Positions 39,295 to 53,640 are shown, counted from the first letter of the stretch. The stretch: 64,000 nucleotides of DNA from Paulinella micropora (GCA_009731375.1 BJOX01000117.1:268311-332310), one strand, 5' to 3'. Translations and numbers: made by a program. The notes: generated by a model from the letters alone, not told the origin.

Positions 39295-39973
39295 TGAAGC
39301 ATGTATGACAAGACGGCTTGTCGAATCCTACACGATAGATGAGATGTCGCAAAGGAATGTAGTCCTTGCAAAGGAACGCAGTTTCACATCAAACAATAAT
39401 TTGTGTACTGTGCATGTGTCCGGGATGGGAATCACGGGTAGACTGTGTTCTGGAAAAAGAAGAGGAGGAAGGACGTTGAAGAAAAAGGCAATCTAGGAAT
39501 GGAGAGTGGGAGGATAAGGAAGAAGAGAAAGAAAAGGAAGCCGTTAGTCCAAGTGTTTTGAGCACCGTAAGCTTGCGCAAGCTACAATGATGACATTGTA
39601 TGAGGCCTAAACCCCCGCAGGGACCTAGCCCGGGCTATGCAACACTGGACGGCTATGATGGAATGCAGTCACCAATACGGACTAGAGGAAGATTAGTCCA
39701 ATTTTTGACTGCACAGGAGCGATAAATCGCAAAAGAGCAACGAGCTACGCAGGAGGATAGCTTGAAGCAAAGGGATTTGGATTGGGGATGGGAAAAACCC
39801 AAGGCGCGGAAACATCGATGAACAGAGAACGATACCATGCCGCGAGCCCCGCATTCGATTGGTCGAAGGTGGCAGGTCCATCCGTTGTCCTCGATTTGAG
39901 ATTTGAGCTCGTTGTATCACACCGTGAAGGGGCAAGAACGGCAGGCAGCGTAATAACAATCTATCTATCTGTC

Positions 39974-40054
<81 letters not shown>

Positions 40055-40112
40055 GGATGGATATGAAGCATGTATGACAAGACGGCTTGTCGAATCCTAC
40101 ACGATAGATAGA
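39148..40112. repeat. Duplicated block with LINE between the copies
   Basis: CACACCGTGAAGGGGCAAGA through GGCTTGTCGAATCCTACACG occurs at 39153-39334 and 39916-40104. Each copy is split by its own (GATA)n. A family B LINE lies between. Confidence 0.75.
39338..39917 (-). mobile_element. Repeat family B copy including RLE ORF 3' end
   Basis: The minus strand runs from ACGAGCTCAAATCTCAAATC (endonuclease codons) through the ORF stop to CTTTGCGACATCTCATC. The frame reads VSFSVHRCFRALGFSHPQS and the remaining C-terminal codons without a stop. 5' truncated. Confidence 0.8.
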
Positions 40113-40269
40113 TAGATAGATATAGAGATAGATAGATAGATATTATTTGACATTTATTACTATTTATCAATATAGTAAAGAAAACCTTGAGGCAAATTGC
40201 TTGCTAGCTTCTGCCAAACCTAAGACGTTGAGTGAAAAACTATCCATTCATCTACTCTATCTATATATC

Positions 40270-42435
<2,166 letters not shown>

Positions 42436-42440
<5 letters not shown>

Positions 42441-42600
42441 ACCTCATAATGTGGTTAGCTGACCGAGAAAACCACATGTTCGGCTGCCAAATTTCCACGT
42501 GTTTTACGGGCTCGCCGGCCCGGCCCGCCCGTAAAACACGTGGAAAGTTTAGCTAGCCGCAGAATATGATAACCTTATTACTATCATTATCGCTAAAACG
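42436..42600 (-). mobile_element. Palindromic MITE-like element, copy 2
   Basis: On the minus strand CTGCGGCTAGCTAAACTTTC opens a hairpin centred on GGGCCGGGCCGGCGAG with CCACGTGTTTTACGGGC arms, followed by the GGTCAGCTAACCACA block. Same layout as 12106-12262. Confidence 0.65.
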
Positions 42601-42603
42601 TAG

Positions 42604-42680
42604 ACCGGCAAGTTATGCGAATGATGCCACCGCTGGTCAAGTCTAACACATTCAGTGGAAAAAATACCCGAACCCCGCTG
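42604..42680 (+). CDS. Large plus-strand gene, exon l
   Basis: 77 nt with acceptor CTAAAACGTAG and donor GTATTT. Two leading bases complete a codon with exon k; it reads [17 protein letters not shown] then KNTRTPL and ends in phase 0, matching exon m. It is the only complete copy between an upstream array of 5' parts and a downstream array of 3' parts. Confidence 0.6.
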
Positions 42681-42717
42681 GTATTTTGTCTATCTATCTA
42701 TCTATCTATCTATCTAT

Positions 42718-42804
42718 CGCTTGTAAAGTCCAATACATTCAGTGGAAGAAATACCCGAACCCCGCTGGTATTTTGTCTATCTACCTATCTACCTATCTAC
42801 CTAC

Positions 42805-42857
<53 letters not shown>

Positions 42858-42918
42858 GCTTGTAAAGTCCAATACATTCAGTGGAAGAAATACCCGAACC
42901 CCGCTGGTATTTTGTCTG

Positions 42919-42977
<59 letters not shown>

Positions 42978-43057
42978 GTCTGTCTATCTATCTATCTATC
43001 GCTTGTAAAGTCCAATACGTTCAGTGGAAGAAATACCCGAACCCCGCTGGTATTTTG

Positions 43058-43093
<36 letters not shown>

Positions 43094-43168
43094 ACTATCT
43101 ATCGCTTGTCAAGTCTAACAGATTCAGTGGAAGAAATACCCGAACCCCGCTGGTATTTTGTCTTTCTT

Positions 43169-43253
<85 letters not shown>

Positions 43254-43310
43254 TACTTGTAAAGTCTAACACATTCAGTGGAAGAAATACCCGAAATGCG
43301 GGGTATTTTG

Positions 43311-43313
<3 letters not shown>
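42718..43313 (+). repeat. 3'-type echoes of exon l, five copies
   Basis: Copies at about 42718, 42857, 42999, 43102 and 43253 run from GCTTGTAAAGTCCAATACAT through ACCCGAACCCCGCTG and the donor GTATTTTGTC, then TATC repeats. None has the exon 5' part. Confidence 0.8.
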
Positions 43314-43361
<48 letters not shown>

Positions 43362-43414
43362 GTCTGTCTATCCATCTATCTGTCCGTCTATCTATCTATC
43401 TGTCTATCTATCTG

Positions 43415-43449
<35 letters not shown>

Positions 43450-43512
43450 GTCTATCTATCTATCTATCTGTCTATCTATCTATCTATCTATTTCTTTCTA
43501 TCTTTCTATCTT

Positions 43513-43560
<48 letters not shown>

Positions 43561-43878
43561 ATCTATCTATCTATCTATCTATCTATTTCTATCTATCTAT
43601 CTATCTATCTGTCTATCTGTCTATTTATCTATCTATTCACCTATCTATTCATCTATCTACCTCTTCGTCTATCTATTCATCTATCTATTCATCTATCTAT
43701 TCATCTTCTTATTCATCTACTTATTTTTCTTTCCGTTGATCTTTGTAATAACACCTTTCTTTTTCATTCAAAATCTTGTATGTTTATATGAACGTGACCG
43801 ACGTTTAGCTCAAAATTAATGAAACTAATAGTATGCAATACCTTGTTTCTTGTGTAACAACGGCGGGAAGCAAAAGTC

Positions 43879-43916
<38 letters not shown>

Positions 43917-44010
43917 ATATCTATATATCTACCTATCTATCTACCTATCTATCTACCTATCTATCTATATCTATCTATATCTATATCTATATATATATAT
44001 ATATGTATAT
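43314..44010. repeat. (TATC)n and (TATT/CATC)n tracts
   Basis: TATC variants to 43735, 130 bp of AT-rich unique sequence, then TATC again. Confidence 0.9.
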
Positions 44011-44024
44011 ATATGTGCTGACAG

Positions 44025-44097
44025 GACCACTCTGCCCGCTCCGTGAAAACTATACAGCTATGCGACCTGCGCGGTCGGAACAGCTTTGACAGGCGAG
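44025..44097 (+). CDS. Large plus-strand gene, exon m
   Basis: 73 nt with acceptor ATATGTGCTGACAG and donor GTTGTG. It reads [18 protein letters not shown] then NSFDRR plus one base. Phase 0 at the start matches exon l; phase 1 at the end matches exon n. Three shorter copies follow within ACT repeats. Confidence 0.5.
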
Positions 44098-44109
44098 GTT
44101 GTGCGTAGT

Positions 44110-44173
44110 CAACTAGTACTACTTCTACTACTACCACCACTACCACTACTACTACTACTACTATTACTACTAT

Positions 44174-44235
<62 letters not shown>

Positions 44236-44244
44236 GAACATGTT

Positions 44245-44295
<51 letters not shown>

Positions 44296-44492
44296 ATACT
44301 ACAGCTATGCGACCTGCGCGACCGGAACAGCTTTGATGTTGTGAGTAGTCTACTACTACTACTTTTTTCTTCTACTAATACTTCTACTACTACCACCACC
44401 ACCACCACCAATACTACTACTACTACTACTACTACCACTACTACTACTACTACTATTACTACTACTACTACTACTACTACTTTTGCTACCAG

Positions 44493-44565
<73 letters not shown>

Positions 44566-44679
44566 GCTACTACTACTACTACTACAGCTATGCGACCTAC
44601 GCGGCCGGAACAGCTTTGATGTTGTGAGTAGTCTACTACTACTACTTCTACTACTAATACTTCTACTACTACCACCACC

Positions 44680-44723
<44 letters not shown>

Positions 44724-44740
44724 CACTACTACTACTACTA

Positions 44741-44813
<73 letters not shown>

Positions 44814-44880
44814 AGCTATGCGACCTACGCGCCCGGAACAGCTTTGACAAGAAAGGTTGTATGTAGTGACGTGAATGCAA
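44110..44880 (+). repeat. (CTA)n with three mini-exon copies of exon m
   Basis: Copies at about 44303-44339, 44586-44622 and 44815-44852 start after CTACAG and contain CTATGCGACCTGCGCG and CGGAACAGCTTTGA. The first two end in GATGTT before a strong GTGAGT donor; the third ends GACAAGAAAG before GTTGTA. Confidence 0.8.
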
Positions 44881-44958
44881 ATAGTAGTAATGGTAAAAAC
44901 AGAAGTTGTGGTAGTAGTAGTAGTAGTGGTGGTGGTGGTGGTATTAGTAGTAGTAGTA

Positions 44959-45040
<82 letters not shown>

Positions 45041-45041
45041 T

Positions 45042-45106
<65 letters not shown>

Positions 45107-45208
45107 TAGGAGTAAGTAGTAGTAGTAGGAGTAAGTGTACAAGAAGTGTAGAAGAAGAAGAAGAAGAAGAAGAAGAAGAAGAAGAAGAAGAAGAAGAAGA
45201 AGAAGAAG

Positions 45209-45239
<31 letters not shown>

Positions 45240-45240
45240 G

Positions 45241-45290
<50 letters not shown>

Positions 45291-45300
45291 CAGTTGTAGT
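44881..45300. repeat. (GTA)n and (GAA)n tracts
   Basis: Trinucleotide repeats; the plus-strand motif switches from CTA (upstream) to GTA here. Confidence 0.95.
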
Positions 45301-45340
45301 AGTATATCATTTCAATGGCAGGCGGCGAGGCCCCGCTATA

Positions 45341-45384
<44 letters not shown>

Positions 45385-45481
45385 ATATATATATAGAGAG
45401 AGAGAGAAGTAGCAACAGAAATAGAAGTAGAACTAGTAGTACAAGTATCTGTAGCAATCGGCTGTGTTGTGTCAACGGCAG

Positions 45482-45717
45482 GCCATCTTGATTCATTGCA
45501 CCACCCACGCATTTCCAGCCTGAAGCAATCCTGGCCTTCGCTGCACGAGGCCTTGGACCACCCTCGCATTTCCATGCACGAGTCCTTGGACTACCCTCGC
45601 ATTTCCATGCACGAGGCCATTGACCACCCCCGCATTTCCAGCCTGCAGCAGTCCTGGTCCTCGATGCATACCCTCTCCTCACCGCCAACCTCGCACTACT
45701 ACACACAGGCAGCGCTA
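45482..45717 (+). CDS. Large plus-strand gene, exon n (HPRIS repeats)
   Basis: 236 nt with acceptor GTTGTGTCAACGGCAG and donor GTAGTC (GTCTGT three bases on is an alternative that keeps the frame). It encodes about 79 residues, with DHPRIS or DYPRIS four times (HHPRISSL, DHPRISMHE, DYPRISMHE, DHPRISSLQQ), each spaced by 12-21 residues. Every copy offers an Arg-x-Ser-type phosphorylation context. Phases match exons m and o. The internal repeats are in frame and conserved at the protein level, arguing for real coding. Confidence 0.65.
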
Positions 45718-45720
45718 GTA

Positions 45721-45751
<31 letters not shown>

Positions 45752-45840
45752 ACCCTTTCTCCCTCCCTCCCTCCCTCCCTCCCCTCTCTTCGTCTCTTTC
45801 AATTGTTTCAATCTTCCTCTCTGTATGTCTGCGTATTTAG

Positions 45841-45899
45841 ATTCGACCTCTCTACGGGCCAAACTCTTCTTCAGCCAGCTTGGCTACTTCCCACCTCAG
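45841..45899 (+). CDS. Large plus-strand gene, exon o
   Basis: 59 nt with acceptor TATGTCTGCGTATTTAG and donor GTTTTC. Phase 0 from exon n gives IRPLYGPNSSSASLATSHL plus two bases. The first base of exon p completes a Ser. Confidence 0.5.
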
Positions 45900-46250
45900 G
45901 TTTTCGTATTTTTCTCCCTCTCCTGTCTTCTTCTTCTCCCTCTCCTGTCTTCTTCTTCTCTCTCGCCTGTCTTCTTCTTCTCCCTCTCCTGTCTTCTTCT
46001 TCTTCTCCCTCTCCTGTCTTCTTCTTCTCCCTCTCCTGTCTTCTTCTTCTCCCTCTCCTGTCTTCTTCTTCTCCCTCTCCTGTCTTCTTCTTCGTCTCCT
46101 ATCTTTTTCTTCTTCTCCCTTCCTGTCTTCTTCTTCTTCTCCCTCTCCTGTCTTCTTCTTCTTCTTCTCCCTCTCCTGTCTTCTTCTTCTTCTTCTTCTT
46201 CTTCTTCTTCTTCTTCTTCTTCTTCTTCTTCTTCTTCTTCTTTCTTTCTT

Positions 46251-46296
<46 letters not shown>

Positions 46297-46344
46297 TGTG
46301 CGTATGTGTGTCTGTGTCTGTCTGTCTGTCTGTGTGTGTGTGTG

Positions 46345-46395
<51 letters not shown>

Positions 46396-46482
46396 GTCCC
46401 TCTCTCTCTGTTTATCTTTCTGTTTGTCTCTCTGTGTCTCTCTCAGTCTGTTTGTCTCTCTCTCTCTCTCTCTCTCTCTCCC

Positions 46483-46524
<42 letters not shown>

Positions 46525-46551
46525 NNNNNNNNNNGTCCTCTCTTCCCGCAG
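45900..46551. repeat. Pyrimidine-rich intron with 10-N gap
   Basis: A CTTCTTCTCCCTCTCCTGT unit repeats about ten times (45905-46180), then CTT, TC and poly-C up to the gap 46525-46534. Confidence 0.9.
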
Positions 46552-46574
46552 TATATAATATTTCCTCTGCATAG

Positions 46575-46644
46575 CTTGCGTCACACAACACCCGGGCCGC
46601 CGAGCCTTCCCGACGACTCTCCTGCCTCCACCATCGATCCCAAG
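46575..46644 (+). CDS. Large plus-strand gene, exon p
   Basis: With acceptor TTTCCTCTGCATAG and donor GTCAAT it takes one base from exon o and reads LRHTTPGPPSLPDDSPASTI then DPK, ending in phase 0. A second acceptor (TCTTCCCGCAG at 46551) would add YIIFPLHS in the same frame but breaks phase with exon o. Pro/Ser-rich. Confidence 0.5.
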
Positions 46645-46729
46645 GTCAATTGAAGTTAGGGCTAGGGCAGCTGAGCCAAGCATTGCATATGTAAATCTTG
46701 CGCTCCTTCTTTCCGCAGTTTCTTATCAT

Positions 46730-46884
46730 ATACACATAAAAGCATGCACCAGCAATTACCCTGGTAATTACTCTTAATATGGTTAGCTTCCTGGGGAAAG
46801 AAATTGCCCACGTAGCCGGCTACGTGGGCAATTTCCCCGGGAAGCTAGCCTGGTAATTACTGGTGCATGTTTTTATGTGATATA
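46730..46884. repeat. 155-bp hairpin-forming inverted repeat
   Basis: The centre is CGTAGCCGGCTACG at 46811-46824. The arms GAAATTGCCCACGTAGCC and its complement continue outward to ACACATAAAAGCATGCACCA / TGGTGCATGTTTTTATGTGA, with a 20-nt bulge on the left arm. It resembles the MITE-like palindromes in layout but not in sequence. Confidence 0.65.
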
Positions 46885-46977
46885 TCTTTTATCGTGAAGT
46901 ACAAATAATATTGTGAGTAGTTCAATCATTATCTCTGCTGTTAAAGCTGGCCCCTAGTTCAGGACAACATCCATAAA

Positions 46978-47029
<52 letters not shown>

Positions 47030-47059
47030 ATATATCTATCTACCTATCTACCTATCTAC

Positions 47060-47107
<48 letters not shown>

Positions 47108-47250
47108 ATCTATCTATCTATCTATCCATCGACGTACACATAATGAACGAATAATATTATTAACTTACGTACGACACAATACTCTCCCCGCCATTATTAT
47201 TTCCTATTAAAAAATAATATCTATGTGCATGCAGATGTATATGTATATGC

Positions 47251-47287
<37 letters not shown>

Positions 47288-47337
47288 CATGTATTTATTG
47301 CATATGTTTATGCATATGTGCATGTCTATGTGCATGC

Positions 47338-47380
<43 letters not shown>

Positions 47381-47394
47381 CATGTATATGTATT

Positions 47395-47429
<35 letters not shown>

Positions 47430-47430
47430 G

Positions 47431-47494
<64 letters not shown>

Positions 47495-47649
47495 GATGCT
47501 CGCCGCAGCGAAGAGGGCTTGGAAAGAACAGACAGAACATTTATGGTTGATTAATAATATGTGTACGTAAGACATGCACATATGCATAAACATATGCATA
47601 TTATAGCATGTAAGCTTACAAATGCATATACATAACATATACATATACG

Positions 47650-47699
<50 letters not shown>

Positions 47700-47804
47700 G
47701 ACATGTACATGTACATATACATATACATATACATACACATATTCATATGCATATACATAAACTTATACATATAACATATACATATACATATACATATACA
47801 TATG

Positions 47805-47881
<77 letters not shown>

Positions 47882-48005
47882 GCATATACATACACATATA
47901 CATACACACATACATACACATATACATATACATATACATTTATATATACATATACGTATACATATACATGTACATGTACATGTACATGTACTGTACATGT
48001 ACATG

Positions 48006-48071
<66 letters not shown>

Positions 48072-48083
48072 CATATACAATGA

Positions 48084-48117
<34 letters not shown>

Positions 48118-48218
48118 GCACATAGATATACATACACACATACATATGCATATACATAAACATATACATATACATATACATACACATATACATATGCATA
48201 TACATATACATATACATG

Positions 48219-48278
<60 letters not shown>

Positions 48279-48344
48279 CACATACATACACATATATACA
48301 CATATACATATACATATGCATATGCATATACATATACATATACG

Positions 48345-48411
<67 letters not shown>

Positions 48412-48455
48412 GTACATATACATATACATATACATATACATGTACATATACATAC

Positions 48456-48495
<40 letters not shown>

Positions 48496-48500
48496 GTACG

Positions 48501-48532
<32 letters not shown>

Positions 48533-48616
48533 CATACACATATACATACACATATACATACACATATACATACACATATACATAGACCGTTATACATACA
48601 TATACATATACATATG

Positions 48617-48672
<56 letters not shown>

Positions 48673-48690
48673 ATTATACATATACAATTA
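46978..48690. repeat. (TATC)n and 1.4-kb (CATATA)n/(TATATG)n tract
   Basis: A hexanucleotide (ACATAT)n tract, TATATG orientation at 47230-47495 and ACATAT orientation at 47640-48670, around 70 bp of unique DNA. Confidence 0.95.
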
Positions 48691-48706
48691 TACTGCTGCC
48701 TGTGAG

Positions 48707-48766
48707 CCCTTTACAGTGCCCACACGCTTTCCAATGACTGATTCCCCGGCGCCTAGTTTGTCGGAG
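48707..48766 (+). CDS. Large plus-strand gene, exon q
   Basis: With acceptor TGCTGCCTGTGAG and donor GTAAAA it reads [20 protein letters not shown], phase 0 at both ends, matching exons p and r. The alternative acceptor CCCTTTACAG (48716) would shorten it by ten bases and break phase. Confidence 0.5.
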
Positions 48767-48779
48767 GTAAAAGTGAGCG

Positions 48780-48780
48780 A

Positions 48781-48834
<54 letters not shown>

Positions 48835-48851
48835 GTCTATCTATCTATATA

Positions 48852-48888
<37 letters not shown>

Positions 48889-49025
48889 GTCTGTCTATCT
48901 ATCTGTCTATCTGTCTATCTATCTATCTATCTATCTATCTATTTATCTATCTATCTAGATATTAGATAGATAGATAGACAGATAGAGTTGTAGGGGAGAG
49001 TGAGCGAGAAAAATGTTATTGATGC

Positions 49026-49085
<60 letters not shown>

Positions 49086-49311
49086 GTCTGTCTGTCTATC
49101 TATCCGTCTATCTATCTAGAAGTAGTTGTAAGTCATGGTCAGTAAGAGTAGGTACTCATAAGTAGTAGTAAGTAGTAGTAAGTAGTAAGTAGTAGTAAGT
49201 AGTAGTAAGTAGTAGTAAGTAGTAGTAAGTAGTAGTAAACAGGAGTAGAAGTAGTAGTAAAAGTAAGTAGTAGTAGAAGTAAGTAGTAGTAAGTAGTAAG
49301 TAGTAGAAAGT

Positions 49312-49356
<45 letters not shown>

Positions 49357-49458
49357 CTACTACTACTAGTACTAGTAGTAGTAGTAGTAGTAGTACTACT
49401 ACTACTAGTACTAGTAGTACTAGTAGTAGTAGTAGTAAGCAGTAGTAAGTAGTAGTAA

Positions 49459-49527
<69 letters not shown>

Positions 49528-49580
49528 CAGTAGTAAATAGTAGTAAGCAGTTACTAGTAGTAAGTAATAGTAAATATTAT
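48780..49580. repeat. (TATC)n, (GTA)n tracts
   Basis: TATC/AT repeats, then long GTA/AGTAGTA repeats with no coding sense. Confidence 0.95.
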
Positions 49581-49684
49581 AATAGTACTTTTGAGAATGG
49601 TATGGTCTTGGCACGGCTATCACGGTAAAGAAGGTATATAATAATAACAATAACAACAACAACAACAACAACAACAACAATAAC

Positions 49685-49761
<77 letters not shown>

Positions 49762-49874
49762 CAATAATAATGATAATGATAATAATAGTAATGAATAATA
49801 GTAATAATAGTATTATTAATAATAATAATAATAATAATAATAACAATAATAATAATAATAATAATATATATATT

Positions 49875-50250
49875 GATCTGTCATGGCTGAGCCCGAGGGC
49901 CATGCGCCTCCATCCCTCGACCCAACAGGGACTACAGTGAGTATGTTGGGGAGGGAAGAGTGACTCTAACCATCCTGCATAGAAGGCCCCAAAAGGAAGT
50001 CCCTACTACCCGCACAGTGTCGGGTACCTTGCAGGAAATCAACTACAAATGATTGATCTTCCCCGCGTGAGAGCTCCACGAGACTGGGTAGGTCCCGCAT
50101 GGAGGTACTCACAGGGGTAGCAGACATTTCATGCGGTCTGCCAGCGCATGAGGACGTTTTGTGGTAAGTATCTGGGACGCCTCGAAACCCGTCACCACCC
50201 CTAGATCGCGGAATGTAAATACCCCTTTGATCCCACGTGGTGTATGTCTT
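49875..50250 (-). mobile_element. SINE-like element with (ATT)n tail
   Basis: Adjacent to AAT repeats on its left, with GGCTGAGCCCGAGGGCCATG then CGCCTCCAT shared with 11219-11386 and 23650-23690. About 370 bp long; I could not find a convincing box A/box B pair. Confidence 0.4.
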
Positions 50251-50261
50251 ATAAAAAACAA

Positions 50262-50420
50262 CACAACGACATGGCCTCGGAACCAACACAACAACATAGC
50301 CTCGGAACCCACATCGACATAGCCTCGGAACCCACACAACAACAGAGCCTCGGAACCAACACAACAACATAGCCTCGGAGCCAACACAACGACATAGCCT
50401 CGAAACCAGTGGGAAGAGGC
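50262..50420. repeat. Minisatellite, CCTCGGAACC unit
   Basis: About seven units of ACATAGCCTCGGAACCAACA type, 20-27 bp each. Confidence 0.85.
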
Positions 50421-50956
50421 CCAACCACCTCCTCTTCCCGTGGGGTGCCATACTGTGCACCCCTCCATAATAATAATAATAATAACAATAATATAGTACT
50501 TTTGAGCATTTGAATGAACTGGGCAGGGATGCGACGGTACAGAAGGTGTCAGTGGGGCAAGATTTGTACTGAATCGAGCGCGGCAGACTACTAAGTAGTA
50601 GTAAGTAGCTGTAAGTAGCAGTAAGTAGTAGGTAGTAGTTACTAAGGTAGTAGTAAGTAGCTGCTAGCTACTAGTGGTAAGTAGCGTTACGAGTAGTAGA
50701 ACATACATAATATAGTATGTAGTAAGTAGTAGTAAGTAGTCACTAGTAGTACATAAATATAGTACTTTTGATCATTGAATGAACTGGGCAGGGCTACGAT
50801 GGTAAAGAAGTAGGGGCAAGATTTGTAGTGAATCGAGCGCGGCAGACTACTAAGTAGTAGTAGTAAGTAGCTGTAAGCAGCAGTGAGTAGTAGAAAGTAG
50901 TAAGTAGTAGTAAGTAGCTACTAGTAGTGAGTAGCGTTGCGAGTAATAGTACGTAC

Positions 50957-51030
<74 letters not shown>

Positions 51031-51106
51031 CATAATGATAATAGTAATAATGATAATAATAATGATAATAATAGTAATAACAATAGTAATGATAATAATA
51101 ATAATG

Positions 51107-51163
<57 letters not shown>

Positions 51164-51374
51164 TAGTACTTTTGAGCATTGAATGAACTGGGCAGGACTA
51201 CAACGGTAAAAGAAGGAGGGGAAAGATTTGAAGTGAATCGAGCGCGGCAGACTACTAAGAAGTAGTAGTAAGTAGCAGTGAATAGCAGAAGGTAGCAGGT
51301 AGTAATTAGCAGTATTCCTAAGTAGCAGTAAGTATAGTAGGTAGTAGTAAGTGGTAGTAATTAGTTACTAGTAG

Positions 51375-51491
51375 CTAAATATATATATGGTATTTTTGAG
51401 CATTGAACGAACTGGGCAGGGCTACGATGGCAAAGACGGCGGGGCAAGATTTGTAGTGAATCGAGCGCGACAGACTACTGACCTATCGCGG
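51375..51491 (+). CDS. Large plus-strand gene, exon r
   Basis: 117 nt with acceptor TTAGTTACTAGTAG and donor GTACAT, phase 0 at both ends. It reads LNIYMVFLSIERTGQGYDGK then DGGARFVVNRARQTTDLSR. Three upstream near-copies have a stop where this one has Arg (ERT), so only this copy is a coherent exon. The acceptor is weak. Confidence 0.45.
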
Positions 51492-51741
51492 GTACATACA
51501 TACGTATACATTCATACATACATACATACATACATACATACGGTGACATACATGCGCGCATGCATACACACTTGGATCTATTCATCTATCTCAATAATAA
51601 GTATCTAGGTTTTATGTAATAAGTAAAACACACACGCACACACACACACACACATGTAAAAATATATACATATATATATATACATACATATATATATATA
51701 TGTATATACAGACACACACACACACACACGATTGGTCAAGT

Positions 51742-51772
<31 letters not shown>

Positions 51773-51865
51773 ACTTCTTCACCTCCTACCATCAACCTCG
51801 GGTGAGAGAGAGAGAGAGAGAGAGATTTCATCTAGTATCTGTTTATCTGTCTATCTCTATTTATC

Positions 51866-51910
<45 letters not shown>
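51492..51910. repeat. (CATA)n, (AC)n, (TATC)n tracts
   Basis: Simple repeats; no gene is seen. Confidence 0.9.
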
Positions 51911-51913
<3 letters not shown>

Positions 51914-51960
51914 AACTGCAGTTGTCTAGGCCATGGATACGTACTGCCTATCTATCTATC

Positions 51961-52009
<49 letters not shown>

Positions 52010-52014
52010 GTCTA

Positions 52015-52082
<68 letters not shown>

Positions 52083-52131
52083 AACTGCAGTTGTCTAAGC
52101 CATGGATACGTACTGCCTATCTATCTATATG

Positions 52132-52179
<48 letters not shown>

Positions 52180-52217
52180 GACTGCAGTTCTCTAAGCCAA
52201 GGATACGTACTGCCTAG

Positions 52218-52263
<46 letters not shown>

Positions 52264-52312
52264 AACTGCAGTTGTCTAAGCCATGGATACGTACTGCCTA
52301 TCTATCTATATG

Positions 52313-52360
<48 letters not shown>

Positions 52361-52398
52361 GACTGCAGTTCTCTAAGCCAAGGATACGTACTGCCTAG

Positions 52399-52444
<46 letters not shown>

Positions 52445-52493
52445 AACTGCAGTTGTCTAAGCCATGGATACGTACTGCCTATCTATCTATATG

Positions 52494-52550
<57 letters not shown>

Positions 52551-52688
52551 TTATCTATCTATCTTAACTGCAGTTGTCTAAGCCATGGATACGTACTGCC
52601 TGTCTATCTATATGTCTATCTATCTCTCTATCTATCTATCTATCTATCTATCTTAACTGCGGGCGTCTAGGCCATGGATACATACTGC

Positions 52689-52729
<41 letters not shown>

Positions 52730-53640
52730 CATCGATCTATATCTATCGATCTATCTATCTGTCTATTTATCTATTTATCTTAACCGCAAGCGTGGCCATA
52801 GATACGTTGAGTTTGTATACCTACCTACCTACCTACCTACCTAGGTAGGTAGGTAGGTAGGTATGTAGGTAGGTAGGTAGGCGTACAAGAAGTATGTATC
52901 CATGTCCATTCAGGTAGGTTGGTAGGTCGGTAGGCAGGTAGGTAGGTAGGTAGGTAGGTATGTAGGTAGGTAGGTAACGCGTACAAGCAGTAAGTATCAT
53001 GGCCATGGCCATGCAGGTAGGTAGGTAGGTAGGTACCTACCTACCTACCTACCTACCTACCTACCTACCTACCTACCTACCTGCCTACCTGCATGGCCAT
53101 GAATACATACTACTTGTACGCCTACCTACCTACCTACCTACCTACCTACCTACCTGCATGGCCATGGATACGTACTGCTTGTATGCCTACCTACCTACCT
53201 ACCTACCTACCTACCTGCATGGCCATGGATACCTCATGCTTGTATGCCTACCTACCTACCTACCTACCTACCTACCTGCATGGCCAATGGATACGTACTG
53301 CTTGTATGCCTACCTACCTAGGCCCATCTACCTACCTACCTACCTACCTACCTACCTACCTGCATGGCCATGGATACGTACTGCTTGTATGCCTACCTAC
53401 CTACCTACCTACCTACCTACCAACCTATCTACCTGCATGGCCATGATATCTACTGCTTGTATGCCTGCCTATTTATCTACCTATCTACCTATCTACCTGC
53501 ATGGCCATGATATGTACTGCTTGTACGCCTACCTACCTACCTACCTACCTACCTACCTACCTACCTACCTACCTACCTACCTACCTACCTACCTATACCT
53601 ACCTGCATGGCCATGGATACGCCTACCTACCTACCTACCT
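51911..53640 (+). repeat. 5'-type echoes of exon s, about 19 copies
   Basis: Nine units in TATC repeats (51912-52790) keep TTAACTGCAG plus TTGTCTAAGCCATGGATACG and TACTGCC. About eight units in CTAC repeats (53090-53625) keep GCATGGCCATGGATACGTAC. Two units at 52880-52915 and 52980-53015 are inverted along with GTAG repeats. The frame shared with the exon reads PWIRT(A/S)C. Confidence 0.8.

Larger units (their letters stand above)
49582..51265 (+). repeat. 5'-type echoes of exon r in (GTA)n/(AAT)n
   Basis: Copies at about 50493-50600, 50758-50862 and 51163-51262, plus a short diverged start at 49582-49640. Each reads TAGTACTTTTGAGCATT... GAATGAACTGGGCAGG ... GAATCGAGCGCGGCAGACTA. The parent has GAACGAAC where the echoes have GAATGAAC, a stop in the coding frame. 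The DNA between them includes AAT repeats and the SINE-like segment at 49875-50250. Confidence 0.75.

Noticed and set aside
47207-48958. Telomere-like or centromere-like array
   Set aside because: (ACATAT)n is an ordinary hexanucleotide microsatellite embedded in an intron, not a telomeric motif.
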